44,661 nt of DNA. Source: Neoroseomonas terrae (lineage in GTDB: Bacteria > Pseudomonadota > Alphaproteobacteria > Acetobacterales > Acetobacteraceae). This document shows positions 1 through 8,337 of the stretch, one piece after another (the stretch's first letter is position 1; every line of letters begins with the position of its first letter). The stretch covers positions 1 through 44,661 of the forward strand of contig NZ_JAAEDI010000042.1 of NCBI RefSeq assembly GCF_018129025.1, written 5' to 3'. The position numbers were made by a program, and so were the translations under genes. The notes beneath the pieces are model-generated. The model saw only the letters and a program-made list of their open reading frames with translations. It was not told where the DNA came from and ran no database searches.

Positions 1-186
1 ACACCCGTCATTCTCGACGACGCCCTGGTCTACTCAGACGATGACCGCATCGAGAAAATGTTCGACGCGCTCCATCGGCAAGCGAAGGATCAGCAGATCA
101 TCGTATTCTCCTGCCGACAACGCGCTTTCCAGAGACTGGGAGGGCACAGCCTTCAGATGTCCGACTGGCGCCCACGATCTGCTTAA
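1..186 (+). CDS. C-terminal fragment of Rad50/YhaN-like AAA ATPase (5' end outside window)
   Basis: Reading frame 1 is open from the window edge to a TAA at 184-186 and encodes the last 61 residues of a larger protein. It begins TPVILDDALVYSDDD: hydrophobic residues leading into Asp-Asp, which looks like the Walker B and D-loop region of SMC/Rad50/YhaN ATPases. It continues with IIVFSCRQRAF, like the strand after the D-loop in that family, where many members have a switch His; here it is Cys-Arg-Gln. The family acts on DNA ends or in DNA repair. The IS481-type remnant starts 63 bases after the stop, so this gene marks the left flank of the accessory block. Family assignment rests on a short segment. 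Confidence 0.55.
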   Translation, partial: TPVILDDALVYSDDDRIEKMFDALHRQAKDQQIIVFSCRQRAFQRLGGHSLQMSDWRPRSA

Positions 187-248
187 GATGCGCCCGAACA
201 GATACTACGGCGTTTGGGAGAGGCTGCTTCGCGCTTGTCAAGGGCTGC

Positions 249-810
249 TTGGTCCCAGGCTTTGATGGTGCGTCTTCTCCCTGCCATGGAGGGACGCGCT
301 ATGGGCCAGGTTCTTCACGGCTGCGCCCGCACGACAGAGGCGGTCCTCGCGCGATCCAGCATAGTCAAGAGAGCCTGAGGGCTCTGGCCCGGCGGCACGG
401 GGTCAACCCGAAGACGATCGCCAAATGGCGAGCGCGAGCCGATGTCGCCGATCGGCGCACCGGGCCGGCCGAGCCGGGCTCCACCACGCTCTCGGCCGAG
501 CAGGAGGCGATTGTCGTTGCTTCCGCCGTCACACCCTGCTGCCGCTGGACGACTGTCTCTACGCCTTGCAGCCGACCATCCCGCAGCTGACGGGCTCGGC
601 TTTGCATCGATGCCTCAAGCGTCACGGCATCTCGCTACCGCCCGAGACCGACGGCGACAAGCCAGCTCGCAAGCGCTTCAAGGCCTAACCGATCGGCTAC
701 TTCCACATCAACATCGCAGAGGTCAGGACCGAGCGGGGCAAACTCCGCATTCGCCCAACTGCACGAGCGCGCCACCACCCGCATCTCGACGCCGGCGGAA
801 CAGGCACACG
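249..810 (+). mobile_element. Decayed IS481-type insertion sequence, left copy
   Basis: The left end begins TTGGTCCCAGGCTTTGATGG at 249 and matches the element starting at 44580 almost base for base over the 81-82 bases visible in both. The transposase reading frame starts at ATG 301 (MGQVLHGCAR). It is broken by a frameshift near 340-350, another near 520-530, a TAA at 686-688 and a deletion near 750-757. No inverted copy of the left end is visible downstream before the dehalogenase gene at 883, so the right end seems lost. Orientation is the same as the right copy. The element is immobile on its own but still offers homology for recombination. Confidence 0.7.
301..810 (+). pseudogene. IS481-family transposase pseudogene
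   Basis: Pieces of a DDE transposase can be read by switching frames. An N-terminal helix-turn-helix appears as SQESLRALARRHGVNPKTIA (about 362-421), then SALHRCLKRHGIS and DGDKPARKRFKA up to a TAA at 686-688. After the stop, in the same frame, comes GYFHINIAEVRTE, and after a deletion FAQLHERATTRI. In intact relatives, as I recall them, the third segment reads YFHID with the first catalytic Asp; here it is Asn, so one catalytic residue is also altered. The central DDE core between about 750 and the end is missing. It cannot encode an active enzyme. Confidence 0.7.
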
Positions 811-882
811 ATCCCTGCCGCACTGGCACGGACGGGCAGCCTGGTCCGTTCGATACACAAACATTCGTCTGGGAGACCTGGA

Positions 883-1629
883 ATGCTCGACGCTTTTGAA
901 CAGCCCGGCCATTGGCGCGCGGAGGTGAAGGCCATCGCCTTCGACGTCCAGGGCACCTGCGCTGACTTCTATCAGCCGGTGCTGCGCGCCGGGATCGCCA
1001 TCAATCGAAGCAGGGGACTTTCGAGTGACTGGGCGGAGCTGGTAGCCGAATGGCGCGCGCTCTACCGGGTGACGTTGGACGATGTCATCGCCGGCAGGCG
1101 GCCGTGGATGCGGGTCGATCAGATCTATCGCGAAGCGCTTGACATGCTGCTCAGGAAACATGGGCTCGACGAGCGTCTCACGCTGCAGGAGCGTGACGAC
1201 CTGAACGCCGCATGGACGCAGCTGGAACCATGGCCGGATGTCGTGGAGGCGCTGTCACGCCTTCGGCGCCGCTTTGTCATCACGACCTTGTCCAACGCCG
1301 GCATGGCGGCGCTGATCGCCGTGGTGAAACATGCGAAACTGCCGTTCGATGCCATCATGAGCGCTGAGCTGGCACGAAGCTACAAACCGGCGCCCGCGGT
1401 CTATCAACTGGCCGTGGATTATCTCGGCTACCGGCCCTCCCAGATCTTGATGGTCGCTTGCCACAAATACGACCTGAAGGCCGCGAGGGCATTCGGCATG
1501 CGCACGGCTTTCGTCGCGCGCCCTTTGGAGTTCGGCCCCGACGCGCGACCGGACGTCTCGGCCGAGAACTGGCTCGATTGCTGCGTCGACAACTTCACCG
1601 ATCTTGCCGACGCTCTGGAAGCCGTGTGA
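883..1629 (+). CDS. Haloacid dehalogenase, type II (HAD superfamily)
   Basis: A 248-residue cytoplasmic hydrolase of the L-2-haloacid dehalogenase type, which replaces a halide on short 2-halo acids with hydroxyl through an aspartyl ester. Motif I is FDVQGT with the nucleophile at Asp21; as usual in this subgroup the second Asp of phosphatases is absent. Motif II is TLSNAG (about residue 127), motif III the Lys in SYKPAP, and motif IV the ACHKYDLKAA stretch. The start at ATG 883 is preceded by GGGAGA at 871-876; the frame is open further upstream but only through transposase debris. It stands alone between the IS remnant and a gene-poor stretch, so its substrate is unknown. Related HAD enzymes can act on non-halogenated substrates. 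Confidence 0.88.
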   Translation: MLDAFEQPGHWRAEVKAIAFDVQGTCADFYQPVLRAGIAINRSRGLSSDWAELVAEWRALYRVTLDDVIAGRRPWMRVDQIYREALDMLLRKHGLDERLTLQERDDLNAAWTQLEPWPDVVEALSRLRRRFVITTLSNAGMAALIAVVKHAKLPFDAIMSAELARSYKPAPAVYQLAVDYLGYRPSQILMVACHKYDLKAARAFGMRTAFVARPLEFGPDARPDVSAENWLDCCVDNFTDLADALEAV

Positions 1630-1637
1630 CCCAGATA

Positions 1638-1661
1638 GGCCCGGCCTCCCCGCCGGGTGCC
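1638..1661 (+). terminator. Possible GC hairpin after the dehalogenase gene
   Basis: CCCGGC at 1640-1645 pairs with GCCGGG at 1652-1657 across a six-base loop, 11 bases after the stop codon of the dehalogenase. A clean T run does not follow; only a T-rich patch about 15 bases later does. It may be a weak intrinsic terminator. Confidence 0.3.
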
Positions 1662-1788
1662 CCCTCCCCATTCTTGTTTGATAATCGCGACATCGCCTGG
1701 CGAGCAACGTGCTGATGGAACGAGGCGCAATCGGCAAACCGAGCGGTCAGGCCTTCGGCTAACCGTGAGGCGCGGATGGGAGGGAAGA

Positions 1789-1881
1789 ATGGCCACCGAT
1801 GACGACGTCACCTACGTCTGCTTTCCGGAAGCCGGCTGCAGCACACGGATCGTCGTAATGGGCGCAGAGCCGACGGTATGA
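1789..1881 (+). CDS. Possible 30-residue ORF with strong ribosome binding site
   Basis: A short frame beginning MATDDDVTYVCFPEAGC and ending at TGA 1879-1881. The sequence GGGAGGGAAGA lies just before the ATG, unusually good for a chance ORF. I recognise no family. It may be a real small protein or the preserved 5' end of a gene whose remainder was lost, since the surrounding 1.2 kb holds other gene debris. Evidence is only the start context. Confidence 0.2.
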   Translation: MATDDDVTYVCFPEAGCSTRIVVMGAEPTV

Positions 1882-1990
1882 CAGTCTCATGAGGAAGCTC
1901 TTTGAGAGCGGCATGAGAGAGGAATAGTCGGCGTGACGCTGCTTTAAGCAATGCTAAGGGCGGTGAATTCCTTAGTATTGTCGGCAGCCT

Positions 1991-2330
1991 CTAGTCGGCA
2001 AAGGTACCGACTGGTGCACCTGCAACGCCTACGTCCATCATGATGAGGCGGCCACAGTTTGCGCCAGCACCAGGCGCGCGAAGGCTGGTGACGAACAGCG
2101 TGCGCAGACCTGGCCCTCCGAAGCAGGGCATCGTGGGGGAGCGCACTGGCAGGTCGATGACGCGATCCAGCGTACCGTCGGGAAGCCACCGGTTCAGCCG
2201 GCCCGCCGAGACCCCCGCGCTCCAATACCCGCCCTCCGAGTCAATCGCCGCGCCATCCGGGCGCCCCTGGGCATCGATGGGGCGCGCCACTTCGCGTCGC
2301 TCGGTGCGTGTGACCCAGAGTGATCTCCGA
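1991..2330 (-). pseudogene. SMP-30/gluconolactonase C-terminal fragment
   Basis: The minus strand encodes GRPDGAAIDSEGGYWSAGVS, then GRLNRWLPDGTLDR, APTMP-like SPTMPCFGGPGLRTLFVTSL, and ends near 1991. This is the C-terminal half of the SMP-30/gluconolaconase/LRE beta-propeller family, including the conserved Arg-Pro-Asp-Gly-Ala segment whose Asp binds the catalytic metal in relatives. The upstream half is absent: before about 2330 the frame runs into sequence that does not resemble the propeller, and no start or ribosome binding site is visible. I read it as a remnant, not an intact lactonase. The family opens sugar lactones. Confidence 0.6.
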
Positions 2331-2362
2331 TGAGGCCGACGACATGGGCAATCTGGCCGCAC

Positions 2363-2913
2363 GGATCGACGTCGCTAAGGTCCGCGGTGACAAAACGCCC
2401 GACTCTACCGTCACCTCGAACCTTGGCACCTGCTTCGAATCCATAGCGCACGCCGAAATGCTGAGGTGGTGCGGCATTCGTCCGTCTTCGGGTGAACTCG
2501 CCCCGATCACCACCTGAGCTTCAGCACCCGAACAGTCCGAAGCTGCTGGTGCCACCTCCTCTAATTCGGACAGCAGGTCTGTAGATCGATAGTTCGATCA
2601 GGCTCTCAGCCTAGGCCGTCGGTTTTCACGCGCCCGGCCGAAACGGGGCGCGCTCCAATCCTGCCTCCAGGACTTGATCTCTTAAAAAACTGCTGTGCAA
2701 TATGTAGCACATGAGGCGACCGCGGCGTTCCCAGTCTAAGGCGCACAGGGCGACATCGGCCACCGACCTTGGTCGGTCGGCTCGGCGGTCTGCGCCTGCG
2801 ACGTCGATCAAGGCGGCCAGCCGGGTGAACCGCGGCATTCAAAGCGCCTGGGTCGGTATCGCGACGCTTGGTATTGGTCGCGCCGCCGCCGGGATAAGAA
2901 TGAAGAGGAAGCG
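2363..2913. other. Gene-poor stretch between SMP-30 remnant and LLM oxidoreductase
   Basis: No reading frame here has a convincing start, length or recognisable motif on either strand. Several overlapping open frames on the minus strand between 2194 and 2555 may be coding debris continuing from the SMP-30 fragment, but I cannot name a family. The only local signal is the AT-rich possible promoter near 2674-2703. Confidence 0.4.
2674..2703 (+). promoter_or_regulatory. Possible sigma-70-type promoter upstream of the LLM operon
   Basis: TTGATC at 2674-2679 and CAATAT at 2698-2703 are separated by 18 bases in the most AT-rich part of the gap before the LLM gene. The gene starts about 200 bases further on, so a long leader would be needed. 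Weak, sequence-only evidence. Confidence 0.22.
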
Positions 2914-4131
2914 ATGAAGCAACCAATCGACCTGAATCCTTACCAACCTAGCGCGGACCCAGCGACCAGGCCGTTGGAGCATTGCCGCCCTACCGTGCTG
3001 GATCCGGGGGACCCGCGGCTCATCATCGGCCTGTTCATGCCAACGATGTCGTGGGGCCAATGGCCATCCACGGCTCGAACAACATCCGAATGGACCTACG
3101 ATTACAATCGCAGGATCACGGTTCTCGCGGAGGAGATCGGGCTCCACTTCGTGCTTCCGCCGGCACGCTGGAAGGGGATGCAGGGCGATCGGATTGAGTT
3201 CTGGGGTGCGAGCCTCGATACGATGACGCTCGTTGGCGCATTGGCCGAGGCAACGTCGCGCATCGCGCTCATGACGACCATCCACACCAATCTCATTCAC
3301 CCCGTCGTGGCGGCGAAGATCTGCGCGGGACTCGATCAGATCTCGAACGGCCGTCTCATCCTCAATGTCGTCAGCGGCTGGAACGAGGACGAGTTCCGCT
3401 CGATGAACATCGACCTTCTGGAGGGCCGGCGAGACCGCTACGCTTACACCCAAGAATGGCTGCAGATCGTTCGTGAACTCTGGGCAACCGGCCGCTGCAC
3501 ATTCACGGGCGAGTACTTCAAGATCTGCGATGCCGCAGCGCGCCCCCTTCCCGTCCAGAAACCCGCGCCGCTGATCGTCAACGCCGGCCAGTCCTTCACC
3601 GGCATGTCGTTTGCGGCACGCGAGGCGGACTACCTGTTCACCCGAAGCGAGCGCGCCGAGAAGTGGCGCGGCATCGTCGCCGCCTCCGGTCGCAAGGTCG
3701 GCTACGTCGCCTTGCAACGGATCCTTCTTCGCGAGACCGACGCCGAAGCCGAGGCACTCCGCGATGAGATCGCGGAGAACTGCGATCTCGGGATCATGCG
3801 CAAGCAATTCATCGCGCGCGGCATGGGGTCCGCAGAGGAAGCGGATCAGTGGTTAGCGAAGCGGGAGAACATCGAGCAGGCCGTGTTCGAAGGGGCGTTC
3901 GTTGGCGGGCCCGATAAAGTCGCCAATGAACTTGCGGCGTTCGTCGCGGCGTCCCGGCCTAACGGACTCTGCCTCACGCTCTACGACTACCTCCCGGAAC
4001 TGGCGCTGTTCGGTCAGGAGGTCCTGCCTCGACTGAACGCTCGCCTGAAGAAGCTGGGCATGGAAGTGGCCCCGCCACCTGGGACGTATCGCGGCGGTGA
4101 GGGCTCTATTCGACTCAATGCAGCATCATAG
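2914..4131 (+). CDS. LLM-class flavin-dependent monooxygenase (RutA/SfnG-like)
   Basis: A 405-residue bacterial-luciferase-like TIM-barrel protein that probably oxidises a small substrate using FMNH2 from a separate reductase. Family signs include DYNRRITVLAEEIGLHF, FWGASLDTMTLVGALAEATS, NGRLILNVVSGWNEDEF and GPDKVANELAAF. The Val-Val-Ser-Gly-Trp stretch and the order of segments resemble dimethylsulfone monooxygenase SfnG and pyrimidine monooxygenase RutA more than long-chain luciferases. An AGAGGAAG ribosome binding site precedes ATG 2914. The crotonase gene begins 13 bases after the stop, so both are probably co-transcribed. The substrate cannot be read from the sequence; the neighbours (crotonase, TctC, acyl-CoA ligase) point to an organic acid pathway rather than sulfur scavenging. 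Confidence 0.88.
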   Translation: MKQPIDLNPYQPSADPATRPLEHCRPTVLDPGDPRLIIGLFMPTMSWGQWPSTARTTSEWTYDYNRRITVLAEEIGLHFVLPPARWKGMQGDRIEFWGASLDTMTLVGALAEATSRIALMTTIHTNLIHPVVAAKICAGLDQISNGRLILNVVSGWNEDEFRSMNIDLLEGRRDRYAYTQEWLQIVRELWATGRCTFTGEYFKICDAAARPLPVQKPAPLIVNAGQSFTGMSFAAREADYLFTRSERAEKWRGIVAASGRKVGYVALQRILLRETDAEAEALRDEIAENCDLGIMRKQFIARGMGSAEEADQWLAKRENIEQAVFEGAFVGGPDKVANELAAFVAASRPNGLCLTLYDYLPELALFGQEVLPRLNARLKKLGMEVAPPPGTYRGGEGSIRLNAAS

Positions 4132-4144
4132 GAAGGTACGCCCG

Positions 4145-4954
4145 ATGCCGAAGTTCTTCCAGGTAACGGTAGACAGCGACGCCATTGCGACACTCCGCTT
4201 CGCGCGACCGCCCGTAAATGCCATGTCCGACGAGGTCTACGCGGAGCTTCGCGAGGTCTCGGAATCGCTGTCCACCCGGGACGACATCCGGGTGCTTGTC
4301 GTGACGTGCCCGGATGAGGCAAAGGCCTGGTGCGCCGGCGCCGACCTCAAGGAGTTGCGAAGCAGGACAGGCGATGACAGGGCCGAGCGCTACGCCGCCA
4401 TCAATGCCGCCATGCTCGCGTTCTACAATATTCCTCTGCCCGTTATCGGGGCCCTGGATGCGCCGGTCATCGGCGTTGGCATGGTTTGGGCGAGCCTGTG
4501 CGACATGCGTGTCGGCGCCAAGGAAGCGACATTCAGTCTGCCGGAGATCCAGCGGGGCATGGCTGCCGGGCTCACAGGCTTCTTCAATCGGCTGAGCATG
4601 CCGGAAGCCCTGCTGCGCGAGATGATGTTCACGGGCGATGCCTACAGCGGCGAGCAGCTCGCTCCCTCCGGCTTCTTCAACCAGGTGGTGCCGAGAGCCG
4701 AGGTCAAGGCGGCTTCCCATGCGCTGGCCATGCGCATGGCCAAGTACAAATCAAGCGGTCTTCGGACGACCAAAATCATGGCCAACAAAGCGGAACACGG
4801 ATCCTGGCTCCAATCGTACCAGGAGTTCCAGCGCTATGCCGTGGACCTTTCGTCCACGGCCGGGTCCACGGATGGGATCAATTCATTCCTGTCCCGCGGC
4901 AAAGATGCCGACGATGGGCCTTCCGCAGCGAAGAGTGTCAGCCGCCTCGCTTAG
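4145..4954 (+). CDS. Enoyl-CoA hydratase/isomerase family protein (crotonase)
   Basis: A 269-residue cytoplasmic crotonase-fold protein acting on acyl-CoA thioesters. It has LRFARPPVNAMSDEVY near the N terminus, the CoA-oxyanion segment AWCAGADLKEL (about residues 62-72) and ATFSLPEIQRGM. Compared with rat mitochondrial hydratase, the second catalytic Glu (in LPE) is kept, while the first is replaced by Val in the GVGMVWASLCD segment, so isomerase, lyase or hydrolase chemistry is as likely as hydration. ATG 4145 is chosen because AGGAAGG sits just upstream, overlapping the end of the LLM gene; an in-frame start at 4097 would overlap that gene by 35 bases. Confidence 0.88.
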   Translation: MPKFFQVTVDSDAIATLRFARPPVNAMSDEVYAELREVSESLSTRDDIRVLVVTCPDEAKAWCAGADLKELRSRTGDDRAERYAAINAAMLAFYNIPLPVIGALDAPVIGVGMVWASLCDMRVGAKEATFSLPEIQRGMAAGLTGFFNRLSMPEALLREMMFTGDAYSGEQLAPSGFFNQVVPRAEVKAASHALAMRMAKYKSSGLRTTKIMANKAEHGSWLQSYQEFQRYAVDLSSTAGSTDGINSFLSRGKDADDGPSAAKSVSRLA

Positions 4955-5149
4955 GTTCTTCGGAACATCGCACAAAAGCAGCTGGCCGGTGTCTGCAGCG
5001 CGTCGCTTACTGATCCACCGCAGTCCAGGCCGGCCCTCATGCGGCGCGCCGCAAATCGAGCGAACGATAACATCGCTCAATATACCTAATAGCCTGCCCC
5101 CGCAGCAAACACTGCCGGTTCGGCGGCCCAAAAAAAGGAGGAAAGCTTG

Positions 5150-6142
5150 ATGATCGATACAGGGGACGTGGGCAGACGAGCGTTACTCGTCGCGCCACTC
5201 GCATCATGGCTAATGCCTTCACAAGCGAAGGCCCAGACATCGGCATTTCCATCCAGACCCGTCCGCATCATTCAGGGATACGCACCAGGCGGGCCAGCGG
5301 ACCTGACCGCCCGCGTGCTGGCCGACCGCCTGTCGGTGGCGTGGAAGCAGCCGGTCGTGGTCGAGGCGCGTCCCGGCGCGAGCGGCACGATCGCGGCAGG
5401 TGTCGTCGCGCGCGCAGCGCCGGATGGCTACACCCTAGGGCTTGTTGCCTCTACGCATGCGGTGGCGCCGCTGCTCATCCCCCGCCTACCGTTCAGCGTG
5501 CAGCGTGACTTCACGCCCATCGCGCAGGTGGTGTCTCACCCCCTCATCCTCGTTGTCCACCCAAGCTCTCCGGCGCGGACGGTCCAGGAACTCATCGCCT
5601 TGGCGCGCCAACGGCGCGGCGAACTGACGATGGGAACCGTCGGCGTCGGCACGTCCTTCCACCTGGCGGCCGCGCAGCTCGCTGTGCAAGCCGGAGTGCA
5701 GTTTACCTACGTGCCGTACAATGGCGCATCGACCGCGCAAACGGCCATCATCCGCGGTGAGGTGGATGCTCTCTTTCAGAATCCGCTACTGGCCGTTCCA
5801 GCGGTGCGCGACGATGGTCTGCGCGCACTTGGTACATCGGGCACGCATCGCTGGCGGGACCTGCCGGATGTGCCGACCATCGCGGAAGCCGGCTTCCCCG
5901 GTTATGAAGCAAAGGTCTGGTACGGATTTCTGGGCCCAGCAAGTCTGCCGGCTGATCTCCTCGCGCGGATCGCCGATTCTATTCAGGCTGCCATGGAGAT
6001 CCCTGAGGTGCAGGCCCGCCTACAGGCGAGCGGCTTCGAACCGTCTTATGTAGGGCCCGCGGCGTTTGGCCGGATCATTGAGGAAGACTTCGAGCGCTGG
6101 GGGCACGTCATTCGGGCGGCGGGTATCCAGGGCGTTGAATGA
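5150..6142 (+). CDS. TctC/Bug-family tripartite tricarboxylate transporter substrate-binding protein
   Basis: A 330-residue periplasmic binding protein. The N terminus has a twin-arginine-like GRRALLVAPLASW signal ending at AKA-QTSAFP, then the family opening RPVRIIQGYAPGGPADL, EARPGASGTIAAG, FTPIAQV and LPDVPTIAEAGFPG. Bug proteins bind carboxylates or amides between two lobes and normally deliver them to TctAB permeases, which are absent here. ATG 5150 is preceded by AGGAGG at good spacing. It follows the crotonase by 195 bases and precedes the acyl-CoA ligase by 93, suggesting that the ligand is the acid activated by that ligase (inference). It resembles the protein at 21562-22554 closely over the first lobe. 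Confidence 0.93.
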   Translation: MIDTGDVGRRALLVAPLASWLMPSQAKAQTSAFPSRPVRIIQGYAPGGPADLTARVLADRLSVAWKQPVVVEARPGASGTIAAGVVARAAPDGYTLGLVASTHAVAPLLIPRLPFSVQRDFTPIAQVVSHPLILVVHPSSPARTVQELIALARQRRGELTMGTVGVGTSFHLAAAQLAVQAGVQFTYVPYNGASTAQTAIIRGEVDALFQNPLLAVPAVRDDGLRALGTSGTHRWRDLPDVPTIAEAGFPGYEAKVWYGFLGPASLPADLLARIADSIQAAMEIPEVQARLQASGFEPSYVGPAAFGRIIEEDFERWGHVIRAAGIQGVE

Positions 6143-6235
6143 CGAGTGGAGCCGAGGCGAGCTGACGCCCGATCCGACGACGGCCCAACGGGAGCCCACG
6201 GCCGTCCCCGCTCCGACAAAAGAAGAGGAGAATTC

Positions 6236-7792
6236 GTGAGCATGTCCGTGTCACTGTCGACGGCGCTGGCGCGCATTGCTCATCGAATGCCGGATGCGCC
6301 GGCCCTGCACTTTGCGTGCGGCTCGATGACATTCGCTGAGCTCGATGAACTGGCTCGACGCTACGCCGCGGGCTTCGAACGTATCGGCATTCGTCGCGGC
6401 GACCGGATGGCAATCTGGCTGCCCAATACGCCCGACTGGCTGGGGGCCTTCTTTGGCTCGGCAAGGCTCGGCGCTATTGCTCTCCTGACAAACACGCGGT
6501 TCCGTAGCGCTGAGATCGGCGACCTTCTCGCCAGGACAGAGGCGCGAACGATCATCTACCAGCCAGACTTCCGCTCGATCGACTTCAGCGGCGTGCTCAA
6601 AGAGTGCCTGCCGCATCTGCCGAATCTGCAGACGATCATCGCGGTCGGCGCCATGACGGATGCACTGCCGGGGCGACCGGTCTTGAACACCGAATTCCTG
6701 CTCGACGGCCGGCCGATGGACAGGAATGATGGGACAGCGGACGCGCCTTGTCTTCTGTTTACGACCTCAGGCACCACGAAGCGGCCCAAGCTGGTCATGC
6801 ACACGCACGAGTCTGTCATGGCGCATGCGGCGGATGTGGCGTCGGGTTTCGGCTTTGCTGACGACACAGCCGGCACGCTGCAGATGCTCCCGCTTTGCGG
6901 CACCTACGGGTTCACGCAGGCCATGGCGAATCTGCTCGCTGGTCGACCATTGGCGATGCACGCCACATTTGATGCAGAGGTAGCGAGCATGCTTATCGCG
7001 AGACATGGGATCCGGCGTGCAGCACTTACCGATGAGATGGTGCGGCGGATCTGCGCTCTGCCGTCCAGTTTGCCGCGTGGCTTCAATGTCATCATTGGCT
7101 CGCGCGCGCAGGGCCTCGTGCCGGTTGCGGAGGAGCATCATCTGAAGATCACCGGCATCTACGGATCGTCAGAAGTACAGGCCCTGTTTTCACGTCGACA
7201 GAGCGGTCGCAGTACCCTGGAAATGGCTGCCGGTGGCGGTCAACCGGTTTCCGCCGAGGCGCAGGTTCGAGCCCGTGATCCGGACACCGGGCAGTTGTGC
7301 GCTCCTGGTGAAGCGGGCGAACTCGAGATCCAGGGTCCCAGCGTGACCATGGGCTATTTTGGCGATCAGGAAGCGACCGCCACCGCCTTCACGTCCGACG
7401 GCTTCTTTCGCACGGGCGACCTCGGGACCGTCGAGGCTGACGGAAGCTTCACGTACTTGACACGCTTTGGTGAGGCGTTTCGCGTCAATGGCTTTCTCGT
7501 TAATCCTGCGGAGATTGACGCCGTCGTCCTCGAGCATCCCATGGTGAATCAGTGCCAGACTGTCGCAGTGGAGCAGGGTGGCAAGGCCCACGCGGTCGCA
7601 TTTGTGATCGCGCAGGACCGAGGGTCCGTGCCGGAGCAATCATTGCGGGATTTCTGCGTCGCGCGGATGGCAACGTACAAGGTGCCCGTCCGCTTTGTTC
7701 GTGTTGACGAGTTTCCTGTCATCGAGAGCGCGAACAACACGAAGATTCACCGCGCAAAGTTGCGGGACATGGCCGCGGCGTTATTAGGATAG
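6236..7792 (+). CDS. Acyl-CoA ligase, class I adenylate-forming (AMP-dependent)
   Basis: About 518 residues; converts a carboxylic acid, ATP and CoA to acyl-CoA, AMP and pyrophosphate. The P-loop motif is LLFTTSGTTKRPKLVMHTH (about residues 172-190), followed by TGIYGSSEVQ, the FRTGDLG motif with the ribose-binding Asp, the hinge RFGEAFRVNGFLVNPAEID, and a C-terminal Lys in NNTKIHRAKLR in place of the common GKI. GTG 6236 lies five bases after GAGGAG; ATG 6242 is in frame and possible. It is the last gene of the LLM-crotonase-TctC-ligase run, and supplies the CoA thioester on which the crotonase would act. Chain length of the substrate is not evident. Confidence 0.9.
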   Translation: MSMSVSLSTALARIAHRMPDAPALHFACGSMTFAELDELARRYAAGFERIGIRRGDRMAIWLPNTPDWLGAFFGSARLGAIALLTNTRFRSAEIGDLLARTEARTIIYQPDFRSIDFSGVLKECLPHLPNLQTIIAVGAMTDALPGRPVLNTEFLLDGRPMDRNDGTADAPCLLFTTSGTTKRPKLVMHTHESVMAHAADVASGFGFADDTAGTLQMLPLCGTYGFTQAMANLLAGRPLAMHATFDAEVASMLIARHGIRRAALTDEMVRRICALPSSLPRGFNVIIGSRAQGLVPVAEEHHLKITGIYGSSEVQALFSRRQSGRSTLEMAAGGGQPVSAEAQVRARDPDTGQLCAPGEAGELEIQGPSVTMGYFGDQEATATAFTSDGFFRTGDLGTVEADGSFTYLTRFGEAFRVNGFLVNPAEIDAVVLEHPMVNQCQTVAVEQGGKAHAVAFVIAQDRGSVPEQSLRDFCVARMATYKVPVRFVRVDEFPVIESANNTKIHRAKLRDMAAALLG

Positions 7793-7889
7793 CGTGCAGG
7801 CGACGTGTCTAAGCATCCGTCGCCCGAGGAAGGTGTTCAAGTCGAGACGGTGCTGACACGAGCAGGCGCACGTGCCGGGAAGGTCAGCC

Positions 7890-7908
7890 CAGGCATTCGG
7901 GATGCCTG
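7890..7908. terminator. Hairpin between convergent operons
   Basis: CAGGCAT and ATGCCTG form a seven-base-pair stem with a five-base loop in the 143-base gap where the ligase gene (+) and the MaoC-like gene (-) converge. The position suits a bidirectional terminator, but no T run follows on either strand. Confidence 0.3.
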
Positions 7909-7935
7909 CAGTCGTGCAGTCTCGACCGGATCGCC

Positions 7936-8337
7936 CTACGCTGGCAGCAAAGGGCCAGCCGCGCCGACCTCGCCATGGGTCCTGAAGGTGCGAGGTCTCG
8001 CAGATCCCGTGATGAGTTGGTCGCCATCCTGGTCGCGCACCCAGACGTCAAAGACGTCGCCGCGTTCCGCACGGCAGCAGCCTGCATAAATCACCATGCC
8101 TTCGGCAACTGGTCGCTTGAATCGGACCTCGAGTTCGACCCCATCTGTTAGCCCGGGTCCGGCGCGTAGCGCCTGCCAGATCAAGTTGAGTGAGAGCATC
8201 CCGTGAGCAATTGGTCGGCCGAAGCTTGTTGTCGCCGCAAATACGGGATCCACATGGATCGGGTTGAAATCATCCGTGATGCCCGCGTAGGCCAGAATCG
8301 CAGACCTATCGACCGTCATCGAGATCTCAGTGCTCAT
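7936..8337 (-). CDS. MaoC-like hotdog dehydratase/hydratase
   Basis: A 133-residue single hotdog domain with the (R)-specific hydratase motif YAGITDDFNPIHVD, placing the catalytic pair at Asp23 and His28, five apart as in the family. It would hydrate an enoyl-CoA or dehydrate a 3-hydroxyacyl-CoA. The ATG overlaps the stop of the preceding hotdog gene by four bases (ATGA), implying translational coupling; an in-frame start further upstream would lie inside that gene. It is the last gene of the minus-strand operon beginning at 14522. Together with its neighbour it probably forms a heteromer in which this subunit carries the active site. Confidence 0.88.
   Translation of the reverse strand: MSTEISMTVDRSAILAYAGITDDFNPIHVDPVFAATTSFGRPIAHGMLSLNLIWQALRAGPGLTDGVELEVRFKRPVAEGMVIYAGCCRAERGDVFDVWVRDQDGDQLITGSARPRTFRTHGEVGAAGPLLPA

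Noticed and set aside
1952..1975. Inverted repeat CTAAGG ... CCTTAG
   Set aside because: Six-base arms with a ten-base loop in gene-poor DNA are not convincing without an adjacent gene end or T run.
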